NCBI GenBank assembly: GCA_025667525.1 | Contig: JANFOE010000583.1 | Span: forward strand, 1 to 64,000 | DNA from: Glebionis coronaria | Lineage: Eukaryota > Streptophyta > Magnoliopsida > Asterales > Asteraceae | Direction: 5' to 3' | DNA: 64,000 nucleotides | Shown here: positions 22,133 through 34,138 of the stretch, in pieces | Layout: each line of letters starts with the position of its first letter | Position numbering within the stretch: the first letter of the stretch is position 1 | Made by a program: the position numbers and the translations under genes | The notes under the pieces: model-generated | What the model saw: only the letters and a program-made list of their open reading frames with translations | Told to the model about the DNA's origin: nothing | Database searches by the model: none

Positions 22133-23994
22133 AATCCCCTACACTTAACCATTGCCATGCCCTCATGCAATGCTTAGTGATAAAGCAATTTTACACTTTT
22201 CTCATAATCAATCAACCTTGGCCTTATTCAAATACTACTAAATAAAAATTAAAATACTAAGAGAAATTAAAATTTTAAAATAAACAAAAGGATGGAAATA
22301 ACTTGCAAAGAAATCAAGGACTTACATTAGGGCTTTGGTGCTGCGAAGATTTATCACCCTCAAGTTTCACGTTCCCCAAACTAAGCTTAAAAAGGAGATC
22401 ATTGTTATTATAAGTTAGTAAATCAAACACTTACACACATGGCTTAATTAAATGCTTAAACTCCCTTATTCCTAGGTGTATCTCTTATGTTTTATTTGTG
22501 GTCTTAGAATGATCATGAAGATGAATTTTTGGACTTATTTCGATAGTTTATTTAGGCTGAAAGCAAAGTAGGACGATTTGATCAATAGTTAGCTAAAGGA
22601 CAAAATCTCTTAAAACTGCTTCTCGGGATATCAAAAAGTTCATATCTTGGCATAACTCGGTTCACGATTTGAGACCTTTCTCGGGCCGATATTTGGCATG
22701 TACTTCATACTTCATATCTTCGAGAGACGTTCTTGAGATAATGGTCTTCTCATCGTTCATAGAGTTTCTTCACTTGGAGACTTTTGAGAGGTACTCCAAC
22801 TTTGTTGACCACGACTTCATGATTATTTCTTCAATCTCTAATTGGGATTTTGAGATACAACGATCCGCCTCCTTTTCGGACTTGGATCTATTTATCCTCA
22901 TACCTTGTTAGGGTCTTTTCGGATAGACTTCTCCATGATCTTTATGGGAGTTGATTGCTTTTTTCGTGAGTCTTGATCCTTCATATTGATTTTAGGAATA
23001 ATGCTCTTCACATCACTTTGGATCTTTAGCAATAAAATGGAATCCTCATGCCTTGTTAGGGCCTTTTCGGACTCGCCAATCTTCGCGCCCCGCTTCATAA
23101 GTTATGCCTTGGCTATGAACTCTTATCATTACCGAGCAACTTTTAAACGATCTTGGGCTAGAAGCTAAGTAACTTTTCAAATCGTACGACCTTACTTATT
23201 GCAGATAATTTATTAGCAAGTGATGGGAGAATAGGCAAATAATTACACCAAGTGAGCTTGTGCAAGAATACCGACTTATAATTGACTCTATCATTTCTCG
23301 TCCTCCACAATTTAAAATCTCAAATAATGAGACTCGTGGACACTTAGCCTAATAAACCAATTAAGGTCTACATGGTTAAGGATACTAGCTAGAATAAACT
23401 TAGACAAGTTTATTCGGGTTGAGTCAAAATAATCGCAACGGGCCTAATAGATCAAAGACTTCTAAACTAGTACACCACTTTATTAATATTTTTGACTTTA
23501 TTGTGGAATATATACATATGAAAGCAACGATAAAAATTTAAAAATTACAACTAAATGGCCAAAGTTAATAAAAAATTTGAAAAATGTTGAAAAATATGAT
23601 TTTCCGGTTAAATGAAGGCATTTTCATGGAAAAGTCCACTTAAAACTTCGATAGAAGTCCCCCCTACACTTAAGATAAACATTGTCCTCAATGTTTAAGC
23701 ATGTGGGAAAAGTCTCCCCTACACTTATGACATTGTGCACGTTGTGAGTATGAAGAAAATTGAATCACGATAGTTGAGAGATAGAACCGGATTTCGGATA
23801 ACACGGGAGCACGGTTCTTCAAATATTCCAAGAGTACATTTATCCCTGTAATCACATCACCACACAAAAACAAACACCCTATAGAGGTCCCCCTACACTT
23901 AGGAGGTTAAAACATAAAAGGATAGATACTCGGGCTGCCTCCCGAGGAGCGCTTGTTTTTTATAACCGAGTCACGAGCCTGACTCGACCCAAAA
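22133..23994 (-). other. Untranslated 3' region of the Athila-like element
   Basis: This 1.86-kb stretch between the integrase stop and the 3' LTR holds no credible env frame. It carries four copies of TAAGTGTAGGGG on the minus strand: one abutting the LTR (the polypurine tract, near 22137-22148) and three near 23661, 23715 and 23889. The segment right after the integrase frame (23935-23990) is GC-richer. Confidence 0.6.
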
Positions 23995-25938
23995 TTAGTT
24001 CATGGGGAACGTGGTGAGGGATGGAATCACCTCCTGAGAGGTGTCCTCACCAAAGTACAACTTCACTCGTTGGCCATTCACCTTAAAATTAGGTCCATTA
24101 GGTTGAGCGAGCTCGAGAGTACCATATGGAAAAATTTGGGCAATGGTGAATGGGCCGGACCAACGAGATTTTAGCTTGCCCGAAAAGATTTTCAACCGAG
24201 AGTTAAAAAGTAAGACTTTGTCTCCAACATGGAACTCTCGGTTCTTAATCTTAGAGTCGTGAATGAGCTTAGTCCTTTCCTTATAGATTAAAGAATTTTC
24301 ATAAGCCTCATTACGGAGTTCATTCAGCTCATTGAGTTGGATCTTGCGTAGGTCACCGGCTTTGTTGATATCAAAATTGGCCCACTTCAAGGCCCAGTAA
24401 GCCTTGTGCTCCAACTCAATGGGGAGGTGGCACGCTTTCCCGTACACGAGACGATAAGGCGTACAGCCGATCGGGGTCTTGTAAGCAGTACGGAAAGCCC
24501 ACAAAGCATCATCAAGTTTATCAGCCCATGAGGCACGATGCTCTCCCACGGTTCTTTCTAGAATTCGCTTTAGTCCTCGGTTGGATATTTCAGCCTGGCC
24601 ATTAGTTTGTGGGTAGTAGGTTGTGGAAATACGATGATTTACACCATACTTAGCCATGACTCTTGCGAATTGGTCATTGCAAAAATGAGTCCCACGATCA
24701 CTAATAATGGCACGAGGCACACCGAATCTAGCGAAAAGAGCTTTCAAAAAGTTACAAACCACCCTTGCGTCATTAGTAGGTAAAGCTTTGGCTTCAACCC
24801 ACTTTGAAACGTAATCAACGGCTACAAGGATGTATTTGTTTCCTTTAGAAGAAGGGAATGGCCCCATAAAGTCGATACCCCAAACATCAAAGATTTCACA
24901 CTCTTGAATGAAATTCTGAGGCATCTCGTCTTTATGTGTGATCGTGCCTTGTTTTTGGCAAACATCACATCGTTTAACCATATCGTGAGCGTCACGATAT
25001 ATGGAGGGCCAATAAAATCCCGAGTCAAACACTTTTTTGGCGGTGTAGTTGGGACCAAAGTGACCACCGGTGGGTCCTTTGTGGCAAGCATCAAGGATTT
25101 TCAAAGCTGCCGGTCCATCAACACATCGGCGGATAATCAGGTCGGCACATTGTTTGAATAGGTAAGGGTCGTCCCAAAAGTAAGTCTTAATGTCGGTGAA
25201 GAATTTCTTCTTTTGTTGAGACGTCAACCCTTCCTTGAGAATTCCACCCGCCAAGTAATTTGCAAAGTCCGCAAACCACGGGGTAGCATCAGAATTCGAA
25301 TTTATAGACATTAAGGTCTCCAAGGGAAAATAATCATTGATTTCTTTGTTCGGATGATCCCCTTGGTAAGGATCCTCAAGTCTGCTGAGATGATCCGCGG
25401 CTAGGTTTTCAGCTCCTTTTTTATCGCGAATTTCGATTTTAAATTCCTTGAGCAGCAAAACCCAGCGAAGAAGTCTTGGTTTGGAATCTTGCTTTGTCAA
25501 CAAGTACTTCAACGCGGAATGATCGGTATACACGATTGTGGTGGAAAGGACAAGATAGGGGCGGAATTTTTCAAAGGCATAGACAACAGCTAAAAGCTCT
25601 TTTTCTGTTGTCGTATAATGCAATTGTGCCCCCGTCATTGTCTTGCTAGCGTAATGGATTGGTTGGAAGTGTTTGTTCACTCTTTGTCCCAGAACCGCAC
25701 CAATAGCAAAGTCACTAGCATCGCACATCAACTCAAAGGGAAGCTCCCAATTAGGGGTAACCAAGACGGGTGCCTTAGTTAGCTTATCCTTAAGCGAGTT
25801 GAAGGCCTCAAGGCACTCTTTGGAAAAGATAAAAGGAGTATCTTTTTCCAAGAGGTGGGTCATCGGGCGAGCGATTTGAGAAAAAGCTTTGATGAATCGA
25901 CGGTAAAAGCCCGCATGACCCAGAAAACTTCTCAACAC
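23995..25938 (-). CDS. Gypsy RNase H and integrase frame (647 codons)
   Basis: 3' part of the Athila-like polyprotein. In order: end of RT connection ([12 protein letters not shown]), RNase H ([43 protein letters not shown]), the zinc-binding HHCC part of integrase (GGHFG ... CDVCQKQG), the DDE catalytic core ([34 protein letters not shown]), and a C-terminal chromatin-contact region ([31 protein letters not shown]). All catalytic acids are visible. The frame begins where a one-base insertion near 25930 breaks it from the RT, so it has no start of its own. Confidence 0.92.
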   Translation of the reverse strand: MLRSFLGHAGFYRRFIKAFSQIARPMTHLLEKDTPFIFSKECLEAFNSLKDKLTKAPVLVTPNWELPFELMCDASDFAIGAVLGQRVNKHFQPIHYASKTMTGAQLHYTTTEKELLAVVYAFEKFRPYLVLSTTIVYTDHSALKYLLTKQDSKPRLLRWVLLLKEFKIEIRDKKGAENLAADHLSRLEDPYQGDHPNKEINDYFPLETLMSINSNSDATPWFADFANYLAGGILKEGLTSQQKKKFFTDIKTYFWDDPYLFKQCADLIIRRCVDGPAALKILDACHKGPTGGHFGPNYTAKKVFDSGFYWPSIYRDAHDMVKRCDVCQKQGTITHKDEMPQNFIQECEIFDVWGIDFMGPFPSSKGNKYILVAVDYVSKWVEAKALPTNDARVVCNFLKALFARFGVPRAIISDRGTHFCNDQFARVMAKYGVNHRISTTYYPQTNGQAEISNRGLKRILERTVGEHRASWADKLDDALWAFRTAYKTPIGCTPYRLVYGKACHLPIELEHKAYWALKWANFDINKAGDLRKIQLNELNELRNEAYENSLIYKERTKLIHDSKIKNREFHVGDKVLLFNSRLKIFSGKLKSRWSGPFTIAQIFPYGTLELAQPNGPNFKVNGQRVKLYFGEDTSQEVIPSLTTFPMN

Positions 25939-26215
25939 CCTTCACGGTTGAAGGTGGAGGCAACTTAGCGATAACATCGACTTTAGCACGGTCTACTTCA
26001 AGACCGGCTTTCGAGATCTTATGTCCAAGCACAATGCCTTCTTTTACCATAAAATGGCATTTTTCCCAATTTAGAACAAGGCGAGTGTCTTCGCACCGCT
26101 TAAGCATACGTTCCAAATTGGCAAGGCAAGAAGAGAAGGAATCCCCGAAGACCGAGAAATCATCCATGAAGACTTCCATGGTTTGTTCAACCATGTCATG
26201 GAAGATAGCTAACAT
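25808..26215 (-). pseudogene. Gypsy RT fragment with the FMDD catalytic motif
   Basis: Middle of reverse transcriptase: VFMDDFSVFG (metal-binding aspartates) followed by NWEKCHFMVKEGIVLGHKIS. Upstream it is cut off from the main frame by a TAA codon at about 26222-26224, in place of a glutamine codon usual at this site. Downstream it runs out of frame near 25930 because of one extra base. Both lesions fall in RT, so this copy cannot make its own reverse transcriptase. Confidence 0.85.
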
Positions 26216-26221
26216 GCACCT

Positions 26222-29200
26222 TTAGAAAGTCCCGGGCGCATTACATAAGCCAGAAGGCATTCTTTTGTAAGCAAATGTGCCATAGGGACAAGTGAATGTT
26301 GTCTTCTCTTGATCTTGGGGATCGATGGGTATTTGGAAATAACCCGAGAAACCATCAAGAAAGCAGTAATATTCATTACCCGCTAAACGTTCAAGCATTT
26401 GGTCCATAAAAGGTAGAGGGAAATGATCCTTTCTTGTGGCATCATTGAGTTTGCGGTAGTCTATACAAACTCTCCATCCAGTAACGAGACGAGTGGAAAT
26501 CAACTCGTTGTGTTCATTGGGAACAACGGTTATTCCGCCCTTCTTGGGCACACAATGGATTGGACTAACCCATGGTGAATCCGAAATAGGGTAAATCATA
26601 CCCGCATCAAGAAGTTTAATAACCTCTGTTTTGATGACTTCATGGATTTTTGGATTCACTCTTCGTTGGCTTTGAATTGTGGGCTTAAAGTCGTCCTCCA
26701 TGAGAATTTTATGTGTGCAGAAGTGAGGATCAATTCCACGAATATCAGAAATTTTCCAAGCAATAGCTGTTTTATGCTTCTTCAACACGGCGACAAGTCG
26801 AGTTTTCTCTTCATCTTTCAAGTCCTTAGCAATGATGACTGGCGACTTCTTCTCTTCTTCAAGGAATACATACTCGAGATGGGGCGGCAACTCCTTAAGT
26901 TCTAAATCCGAAGGATTTTCGACGGGAGGCGTTTTTAAAGTCGGAGTATCGATAGCAATGACCGTGGGAGATGGTGGAGAAAGGTTGTCTTCGTTGAGAA
27001 GGTTGTCAAAGAAATGCATGTCTTCATCCCCATCGGTGGGAGAATCATCAGTAGCTAAGCTCACATCTCCCATGGTGGCTTCAAGATTGTTCCAAAATAA
27101 ATCACTTTCTCCAAAGAGAGACAATGATGAATCAATGGAGGACACGGTCTCAACATTGGGAAGAGAGGTAGGAATACTTTTGCAAGCATCAATAAAGTGT
27201 GCTTCACAAGCCTCGTCAAGAACGTCAATACAATTAACACTCTCATATGAATAAGGCTGTTTAGACAACTTTCCCATGTTGAAGACTACTTTATCGTCAC
27301 CCACTCTCATGATAAGCTCACCGTCTTCAACATCGATGAGAGTGCGACCGGTCCTCAGGAATGGACGACCAACAATCAGTGGCACACGAGGGTCCACCTC
27401 GTAGTCGACGACAACAAAATCAGCAAGAAAGGTGAATTTGTCGACTCCTACAATGACGTCTTCGGCTATCCCCACTGGATAAGCAACCGTACGGTTTGCT
27501 AATTCCAAAGTCATTTTGGTGGGGACTAGCTCTGGGAGAGATAATTGCTTCCAAACACTTAGAGGCATGAGATTAATACTGGCACCTAGATCAGCTAGGG
27601 CCATGCAATTCTCTACTCTCGGGAAATTGCAAGGGATTAAGAAACGACCCGGATCACCAAGCTTGGTTGGCAATTTCCTTAAGAGCACTGCAGAGCAATT
27701 CTCATTAAGTTGGGTGTTGGCAATATCGAGGAGCTTTTCCTTGTCGCTCAGAAGATCTTTAAACATTTTCGCATATTTAGGCATGTGAGCGAGAGCCTCA
27801 GCGAAGGAGATATTGAAATTCAGTTGTTTAAACATCTTAAGAAAGTTCGAAACCTGAATATCGTCCTTGCTTTTAAGCTTCTCTTTCCTCAACCTAGATG
27901 GATAAGGTATATTGGAAGAAGAGGAAGGCTTAGGAAGAATAGGATCACTCACATCCTTAGGTGGAGGAGGGGTAGAAGGAAGAGGTGGAGAAATTGGGGA
28001 AGTAGAAGGATGAGGAATAGGAGCAGGTGACTCGTTCTCCTTAGTCACAATCACCGGTGGAGGTATAGGAAGCTCAGGTTCCTTGGTACTTTTGCCACTT
28101 CGAGTAGTGATTGCTTTCATCTCCCCTCTTGGATTCGCAACGGTGTTACTCGGAAGAGTACCCGAAGAAGAGGGTTGATTACCTTGGAAGAAACTAGCCA
28201 TCATGTTTTTCAAATCATTAGTTTGGCTATCCAACGTGTTTCTCATGTCGGCTCTCAAATCATTCCCTTGTTTGACCAAGTCTGCTTTCAGGTTGAGCAC
28301 TTCTCTCTGAAGATTTCCCACTATCACATCGTTAGTCCGCATATAAGTTTCCACTTCTTGGTGAAGAGCGGTGGGTTGGTTGGGAGGAGCATTGTATGCG
28401 GGTGGTTGGTAAGCAGGTTGTTGGTATACTTGGTTGTTTCGTTGAGGTGGTTGTGGCTGCTTGTGAGGAGGGATGTAAGGTGTACGAGGTTGTTGTTGTT
28501 GTTGAGGAGGTCGGTTGAGGTTTTGTTGTTGATTTGGGTTGGTAGGAGGAAAACCGGGTGGGGAAAGATAATTGTTAGAGCGGTAGCTAAGCAAATTACG
28601 GTCACCTTGAGGTCTAGCTTGATAAGCAGGTTGAGGATAGGTGCCATATGCTGCATTCACATTCTCAGCAGGGTAGTCTTGGGTGGCGGTACAAGTGGTG
28701 TAAGAGTGAGGACCACCACATATCTCACAAGGTTGGCTGACAGCGTTAACTTGAGCGTTTTTAGCGTTGCTGCTGTTGGTGTTGTTAACGGTGTGGGTAA
28801 CAAGCGATTCAAGAAGCGTAGTAATTTTGTCCAGTCGCTTGTCGCTGTCACTAGTGCTAGCACTAGCGACATTGGTCCGAACACTCTTGGTTTGCACACG
28901 AGATTTATTCTCATTGATGTCCCAAGCAGCATTGGAAGTCTTAGCCAAAAGATTACCCCCCGAGGCACTGTTTAGTGAATCTTGGTCACTCATGCTTAAA
29001 CCATTGTAAAAAGTATTAATTTGATGTACTTTGGTAAAACCATGTTGTGGGCATTTTCTTAAAAGATCTTTAAAACGATTCCAAGATTCACTGAACGACT
29101 CATCGTACTTTTGTTCAAAATTTATGATTTCATTCCGCAAAGCGGTAGTACGAGAGGGTGGGAAAAAGTAATTGATAAACTTGGTTTCCAAATCCGTCCA

Positions 29201-29653
29201 CGAGAGAATACTCTGTGGTGGTTCCTTAGCAAGCCAATGCCGGGCTTGTCCCTCTAAAGAAAAGGGAAAAAGTTGTAACCGAATTACCTCTTGTGGAACA
29301 CCATTGAATTTGACCGTGTTGGTGAGTTGCAAAAATCTCTTGATGTGGTCGTGTGGGTCATCAATGGTGCGTCCCAAGAATGGTTGAGCGGAGACCATCT
29401 GGATAAAGCCTGATTTTAGCTCAAAGTTGTTGGCGGCAATTGGAGGTATGACAATTGGATCAGTGTTGCCGTCTACATGAGCTTGCAGTAGTTCAATCAT
29501 CGGGCGATTATCCGGTTGAGGCTCATTGTTGTTATTATTCATGTTGTTGAAGGGTGGGTTGTTGTTGTTATTATTGTTTGGAGGTGGTACACCGGCCATG
29601 TCTAAGTGATCGAGAGGCTCGGGCTCTTGATAAGACGTGGATCGAGTGCGCAT
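26222..29653 (-). CDS. Gypsy gag, protease and RT N-terminal frame (1143 codons)
   Basis: Starts at ATG 29653, about 210 bp inside the primer site. An Asn-rich N-terminus is followed by the retrotransposon gag domain (FLQLTNTVKFNGV, LFPFSLEGQARHWL, KFINYFFPPSRT), a CX2CX3HX4C knuckle (CEICGGPHSYTTC, one residue short of the usual spacing and typical of Athila), and a Pro/Gln-rich linker. Then come a protease with ADLGASINLMP as active site (DLG instead of DSG/DTG) and the RT fingers and palm (SPWVSPIHCVPKKGG, WRVCIDYRKLN, YYCFLDGFSGYFQI). It stops prematurely just before the FMDD motif. Confidence 0.92.
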   Translation of the reverse strand: MRTRSTSYQEPEPLDHLDMAGVPPPNNNNNNNPPFNNMNNNNNEPQPDNRPMIELLQAHVDGNTDPIVIPPIAANNFELKSGFIQMVSAQPFLGRTIDDPHDHIKRFLQLTNTVKFNGVPQEVIRLQLFPFSLEGQARHWLAKEPPQSILSWTDLETKFINYFFPPSRTTALRNEIINFEQKYDESFSESWNRFKDLLRKCPQHGFTKVHQINTFYNGLSMSDQDSLNSASGGNLLAKTSNAAWDINENKSRVQTKSVRTNVASASTSDSDKRLDKITTLLESLVTHTVNNTNSSNAKNAQVNAVSQPCEICGGPHSYTTCTATQDYPAENVNAAYGTYPQPAYQARPQGDRNLLSYRSNNYLSPPGFPPTNPNQQQNLNRPPQQQQQPRTPYIPPHKQPQPPQRNNQVYQQPAYQPPAYNAPPNQPTALHQEVETYMRTNDVIVGNLQREVLNLKADLVKQGNDLRADMRNTLDSQTNDLKNMMASFFQGNQPSSSGTLPSNTVANPRGEMKAITTRSGKSTKEPELPIPPPVIVTKENESPAPIPHPSTSPISPPLPSTPPPPKDVSDPILPKPSSSSNIPYPSRLRKEKLKSKDDIQVSNFLKMFKQLNFNISFAEALAHMPKYAKMFKDLLSDKEKLLDIANTQLNENCSAVLLRKLPTKLGDPGRFLIPCNFPRVENCMALADLGASINLMPLSVWKQLSLPELVPTKMTLELANRTVAYPVGIAEDVIVGVDKFTFLADFVVVDYEVDPRVPLIVGRPFLRTGRTLIDVEDGELIMRVGDDKVVFNMGKLSKQPYSYESVNCIDVLDEACEAHFIDACKSIPTSLPNVETVSSIDSSLSLFGESDLFWNNLEATMGDVSLATDDSPTDGDEDMHFFDNLLNEDNLSPPSPTVIAIDTPTLKTPPVENPSDLELKELPPHLEYVFLEEEKKSPVIIAKDLKDEEKTRLVAVLKKHKTAIAWKISDIRGIDPHFCTHKILMEDDFKPTIQSQRRVNPKIHEVIKTEVIKLLDAGMIYPISDSPWVSPIHCVPKKGGITVVPNEHNELISTRLVTGWRVCIDYRKLNDATRKDHFPLPFMDQMLERLAGNEYYCFLDGFSGYFQIPIDPQDQEKTTFTCPYGTFAYKRMPSGLCNAPGTF

Positions 29654-29866
29654 ACACCTGCAAAAGAACTAACAAGGCAAAAACAATACAAAAATATTTT
29701 TGGTTTTTTATGGTTTTTTAATTGTTTTTTTTTTGTATTTTTGAAAATTTTATATTTTTTTTTAGGATTTTTTTTTTTGAAAATTTTTATGAAAAAGTAA
29801 CGTTCACGGGGAACGGATCCCAAAATCCAAGTTCTCACAAAAAACTTTTGATCTTAACGAGAAGAG

Positions 29867-29881
29867 CCGGCAGTGGCGCCA
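29867..29881 (-). other. Primer binding site of the Athila-like element
   Basis: On the minus strand TGGCGCCACTGCCGG begins two bases after the 5' LTR end. It is the same tRNA-Asp-type site as in the outer element, so the two elements are of related lineage. Confidence 0.8.
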
Positions 29882-29883
29882 TT

Positions 29884-31453
29884 TGATACAATGATTTTGC
29901 TAGATGAAAATTCGTTCTCGGAATCTCCTCGAACTGATCACAGCTCTAAGTGGAAGGTTTGTTCTTGGTGACAAAAAGGAGTTTGGTTTTCTATTCTATT
30001 AAAAGGGGAAATGAATAAAGTAAATAAAGACTTAAACTTAAAACAATTAAAAAAAGTAAAACTTGAATAAGAAATTAAATTAAACAGTACTGGAAAAACC
30101 CTATTCGGAATAATTTGATATACTGAATAAGTGACCTATGCGGAATAAATGCCCAATTCGGAATAAATAGCTCAATGCGGAAAAGAAGTCCTATTCGGAA
30201 AAATGGTCTATGCGGAATAAATCAACCCTATGCGGAATGTTTTCTATGCGGAATAAAAGCTCAATTCGGAATGTCCAAAACATTCCGAATAAGGTAAAAA
30301 TAAAATGGCAATTCGGAATATCTCAATATTCCGAATAAGGAATGAAAGGAAAATGCTATTCGGAATAAAGGGACTATTCGGAATATGTAAAATATTCCGA
30401 ATAAGGAATAATCTAAGGAGGCAATTCGGAATATTGGGACTATTCGGAATATGTAAAATATTCCGAATAAGGATGAAACAAACAAGCAAATCGGAAAGAA
30501 TGAAATGTTCCGAATAAGAGAAAAGGGAATAGGCCTATTCGGAATATCCAATATTCCGAATAAGGGAATCAGCAAATCGTCTATTCGGAATGTTTCTGGA
30601 GTAAGAACAGTAGCAGATGTTTACAACAGAAGACACGAGTTAATCCAAAATCAAGCTAAATACGCAAAAAGGGTTTACCAAATTAACCACAAATCATTTA
30701 AATATCATAAGTAACAAATCCCAACAACAAAAACACAAAATCAACCACGTATAAAAGATTAAAATTAATCAACCAAGAACTTAAGAACTTTTAATGAAAA
30801 TGGAGATGAGCAAGATGAATAAAAAGATTGTATTGAAAGATTAGAGTAAAAGTAAATAAGAGTAATGATTAAACACTTACAAGATTGAAAGAAAATTAAA
30901 AATCACCAAACACCCTAATGGTGTTGGTGATGCTACGAACCAAAAGAGAGAACTGGGAAAAAAATAAAAACTAACTCCCTAAAAATGTGAAGGAAAAATC
31001 CTTTTATAGTCCTAGTGGTTGGTTGGTGAGTGGGCTTTATCCCTTTCTTCTTGTCTTCTCGTCTTTTCAGAAAAGTTGATGTTTTCGATTCTGATTCGGG
31101 ATTTGTCGATGATTAAATCCAACTCGTCTTTTAATTTCTTCATTTAATAGACTTGAGTTTCTTCGACATATGTAAATCTTCCATCCTTGGTCCTTTTCTT
31201 CGATAATTCTTCAAATAGGCCCAGTGACTTCAAATCTTCTGCATCTCTTGGACAATAGACTTCGTCTTGAGTCTTTTTCTTCGATAAAACCCGTGCAATC
31301 CCATGTTTTCTTAAATATTTATCCGGTTAGCTCTGAAAACACAATAAACACAAAAACCACACATAATTCCAAACAAATGATATTAAATACGTGTTTTGGT
31401 CTCGTTTTAGCCAGAATTAAGTGGTAAAAGGATGGGTGTTTACACACCTATCA
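29884..31453 (-). repeat. 5' LTR of the Athila-like element
   Basis: 1,570 bp, equal in length to the copy at 20563-22132 and about 99 % identical. It is followed on the right by the target duplication CTCAC and then by the resumed outer element. Confidence 0.93.
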
Positions 31454-32115
31454 CTCACCCCAGTTATTATCAAACTGGTAATTTTGGTGGTATCGAATAA
31501 ACAAAGAAAAAGGCAAACTAGATAAATACTCTTAAAAATTTGATCTCATTTAGTACAACCTCTAAGGTGGGTATAAGACGGTTGTTATAAAATACAACCT
31601 AAAGAAAAATGCTCTTAAGTGCTTCGCACCGTCTCGTTTCTCCGCTTGTTGTGAAAGTGAAGATTGAATAAGGGCACCCAAAGTATTATTAATCTTATTT
31701 TGTTTTGCTTATATTATTGAACCCTCAAAACGTTTTAGTTTTAACCAATCGTTCAAAGTCGAGTGAAGGTTTTTACTCCGCGTAATTACTTTTATTCTTT
31801 TGGATTCTCTAATCAAGAGTTTGATTTGAGGAGAGATTATTATGGTTTTATTATCTACTATTACACCCAAAAAACCAAAAAAAATCAAAAAATCAAAAAT
31901 AAAAAAATAGTCTTCTTCGCTATCTCATTCTAATTTATTTTCTCAACCCCTATAATTTATCCGTTAGTGCACGCACACTCGTTCGTCTAGTTATCCTAAT
32001 TCTAACAATGTGACGAATTGACGTGGTCGTAATCGAAGGAATCGACAACAAAGATAGGACCCAAGATATCTAATATTGTTGTTGAAACTTAAGAAACGAT
32101 GGAGAAAATCGAGCG

Positions 32116-34138
32116 ATGCTGGAATTACTCCAATCACCCACCGAGGGTTATGAAGAGGCGATCGTGATTACCCATATTGTTGCGGAAAATTTTGAAATTA
32201 AATCGGGAATGTTATCATTAATTCAAGCAACAAAGTTTATTGGTTATGAGAAGGATAATCCTCATGATCATATACGGAATGTTAATCGTCTTACGGCTAC
32301 TAGAAATTTTAAGGAAGTTTCTAATGATGCAATTAAGCTAATGCTTTTTTCTTATTGTCTCGATGGCCCCGCCAAAATTTGGTACGAGAAAGAACCACCT
32401 AGATCTATATTAACGTGGGACGACCTCGTTTCCAAGTTTGTTAATCATTTTTTCCCTCCGTCAAAGACCACGTTTTTTTCAAAAACGAGATCACGAGGTT
32501 TACCCAAAAACCTAATGAGTCGTTTAGAGAGGCGTGGAACCGTTTTAAGGAATTTCTTAGGCAATGTCCTCATCATGGATTTACCGAGTTTCACCAAAGT
32601 GACACTTTTTATAACAGTCTTAATCTTCACGAGCAAGATTCGTTAAATTCCGTTGTGGATGGCAACTTTTTGTGTAAAAATCCTAGGGATGCGTTAATGA
32701 TTATCGAGAATAGGTCGAAAATTTTCCAACTGCGTAGCACAACGAGTGTTTCCAATTGAGAAAGTTGATGCGAAAGACGATAAATTAACCGATGTATTTA
32801 CAAACTTGTTGAGTGAATTGTAAAGGAAGGACGCTCCCGCTACGGTGAAAGCGGTTGAGATTTCGTGTATGTTTTATGGTGGACCTCATAATTATGACGA
32901 GAGTTCGACTACGGATGGCCAAAACATCGAGTGTTAATGCGGTTAATGGAAATTTTAGTTTTAATCAAAATAACAGGGGTCCACCACAAGGTTTTAATCA
33001 AAACAATAAAGGCAATAATTTTCAAAATCGAAACAATTTTCAAGGAAATAATCAAGGTGGAAATTATATCCAAGGGCAAAATTTAAGATTTTAAAATCAA
33101 GGTTTTAACAAAAAACAAAACAAAATTTTAATCAAGGTCAAAGTTCTAACTCAAATGGTAATTTTCAAAACAACATTCAAGGGAATTTTCGAAAGCGGGA
33201 ATCAAAACCAAGACCTTAATCAAAATCAAAACGGTTTTCAAAATGATTTTCAAAATTCCGTAAAATCAAATGAAGCTAATATGAATAGATTATAAGGTCA
33301 AATTGGTACTTTGAAAAACGAGTTTTTCAACACTTTGAAAGGTCAAAACAATAAAGATGAACAAAATCAAAGTAAGCTCGAGAGTACGTTAGCGACCATT
33401 ATGAACAAACCGTCAACTTCGGGTTTGTTACCAAGCAACACCATTACAAACCCAAAAGAGCATGTTAAATCCATTACGTCTCATGGAAATCGTCATGTGA
33501 TTACCCTTACCCTTGATGGCTTTATCGTTATGCGTTCGTCTCAACCCTCGACCTCATCATCCTTATGTTCTAAGGTCGGAGGTAAGAAGGTGGCGACCAT
33601 GGATGAGATTACACATTCTTTTTCATCAAAATCTACTATTTCTCCTTTTACTTCTGAAACCTCTTATGTATCTCATATCCCATCCACCGTTCAAAAAGAG
33701 AGTTTCATTGACTTGACCAAAGTGCACCTTGAAGAAACTTATGCCACAGTTTTTCTAAGGAATCCTAAAAGGCACATGCCTAAGAAGGAAGAAGATCCGG
33801 GCCGGTTTCTAATACCTTGTGATTTTTCGGAGATTGAGAGATGTGTAGCACTTGCCGACCTCGGTGCTAGCATTAATCTTATGCCTCTCTCCATTTGGAA
33901 ATTGATGAAATTTTCTAGTCTTACCCCCACAAACATGATCATCGAGCTTGCAAATTGTACACTTGATAAACCATTTGGTATAGCCGAAGATGTTTATGTT
34001 AATATTAGAGATTTCACGTTTCCCGCGGACTTCATCATTTCTGACAACGAGTATGATCCTAAATGTCCTATTGTTTTAGGTAGACCATTTTTATCAACGG
34101 TTCGTGCCCAATCGACGTTTACGGTGGGAAATTAGAGT
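32116..34138 (+). pseudogene. Decayed Athila-like gag-protease (outer element)
   Basis: The gag domain is readable at 32116-32490 (MLELLQSPTEG, GYEKDNPHDHIRNVNRLT, KFVNHFFPPSKTT), then loses frame near 32490. It has a stop at about 32756, an Asn/Gln-rich stretch at 32930-33270, and regains a long frame at 33311-34135 with a protease (ADLGASINLMPLSIWKL, FPADFIISDNEYDPKCPIVLGRPFL). Everything after the protease is missing. Several frameshifts and stops mark it as long dead, and it is much more decayed than the element inserted into it. Confidence 0.85.

Larger units (their letters stand above)
20563..31453 (-). mobile_element. Complete Athila-like Gypsy retrotransposon, 10.9 kb
   Basis: Two LTRs of exactly 1,570 bp (TGATAC...CTATCA on the plus strand) are flanked by a perfect TSD CTCAC (20558-20562 and 31454-31458). 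On the minus strand the order is 5' LTR (29884-31453), tRNA-Asp-type primer site, gag-protease-RT, RNase H-integrase, 1.86 kb untranslated region, polypurine tract, 3' LTR. About 16 differences between LTRs by eye (1 %) point to insertion within roughly the last half million years at 1.3e-8 substitutions per site per year. Pol carries one nonsense codon and one frameshift. No env-like frame. Confidence 0.95.
17000..34138 (+). mobile_element. Old Athila-like Gypsy element, split and 3' truncated
   Basis: A long T-rich 5' LTR (start unresolved, roughly 16.9-17.1 kb; end near 20318) carries a TATA box in TTGTATAAATAGTAGC near 17140. It is followed by a primer site at 20324 and about 220 bp of leader. 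The element is then interrupted by the minus-strand Gypsy at 20563-31453 and resumes at 31454 with leader, a damaged gag (from 32116) and a protease (33311-34135). Reverse transcriptase, integrase and 3' LTR are absent, so the right end was deleted. A SINE-like piece and a probable solo LTR lie inside its 5' LTR. Confidence 0.7.

Noticed and set aside
27710..29009. Plus-strand frames of up to 266 codons opposite Gypsy gag
   Set aside because: Antisense shadows of the gag-protease frame, with unnatural composition (long Leu/Val/Arg runs).
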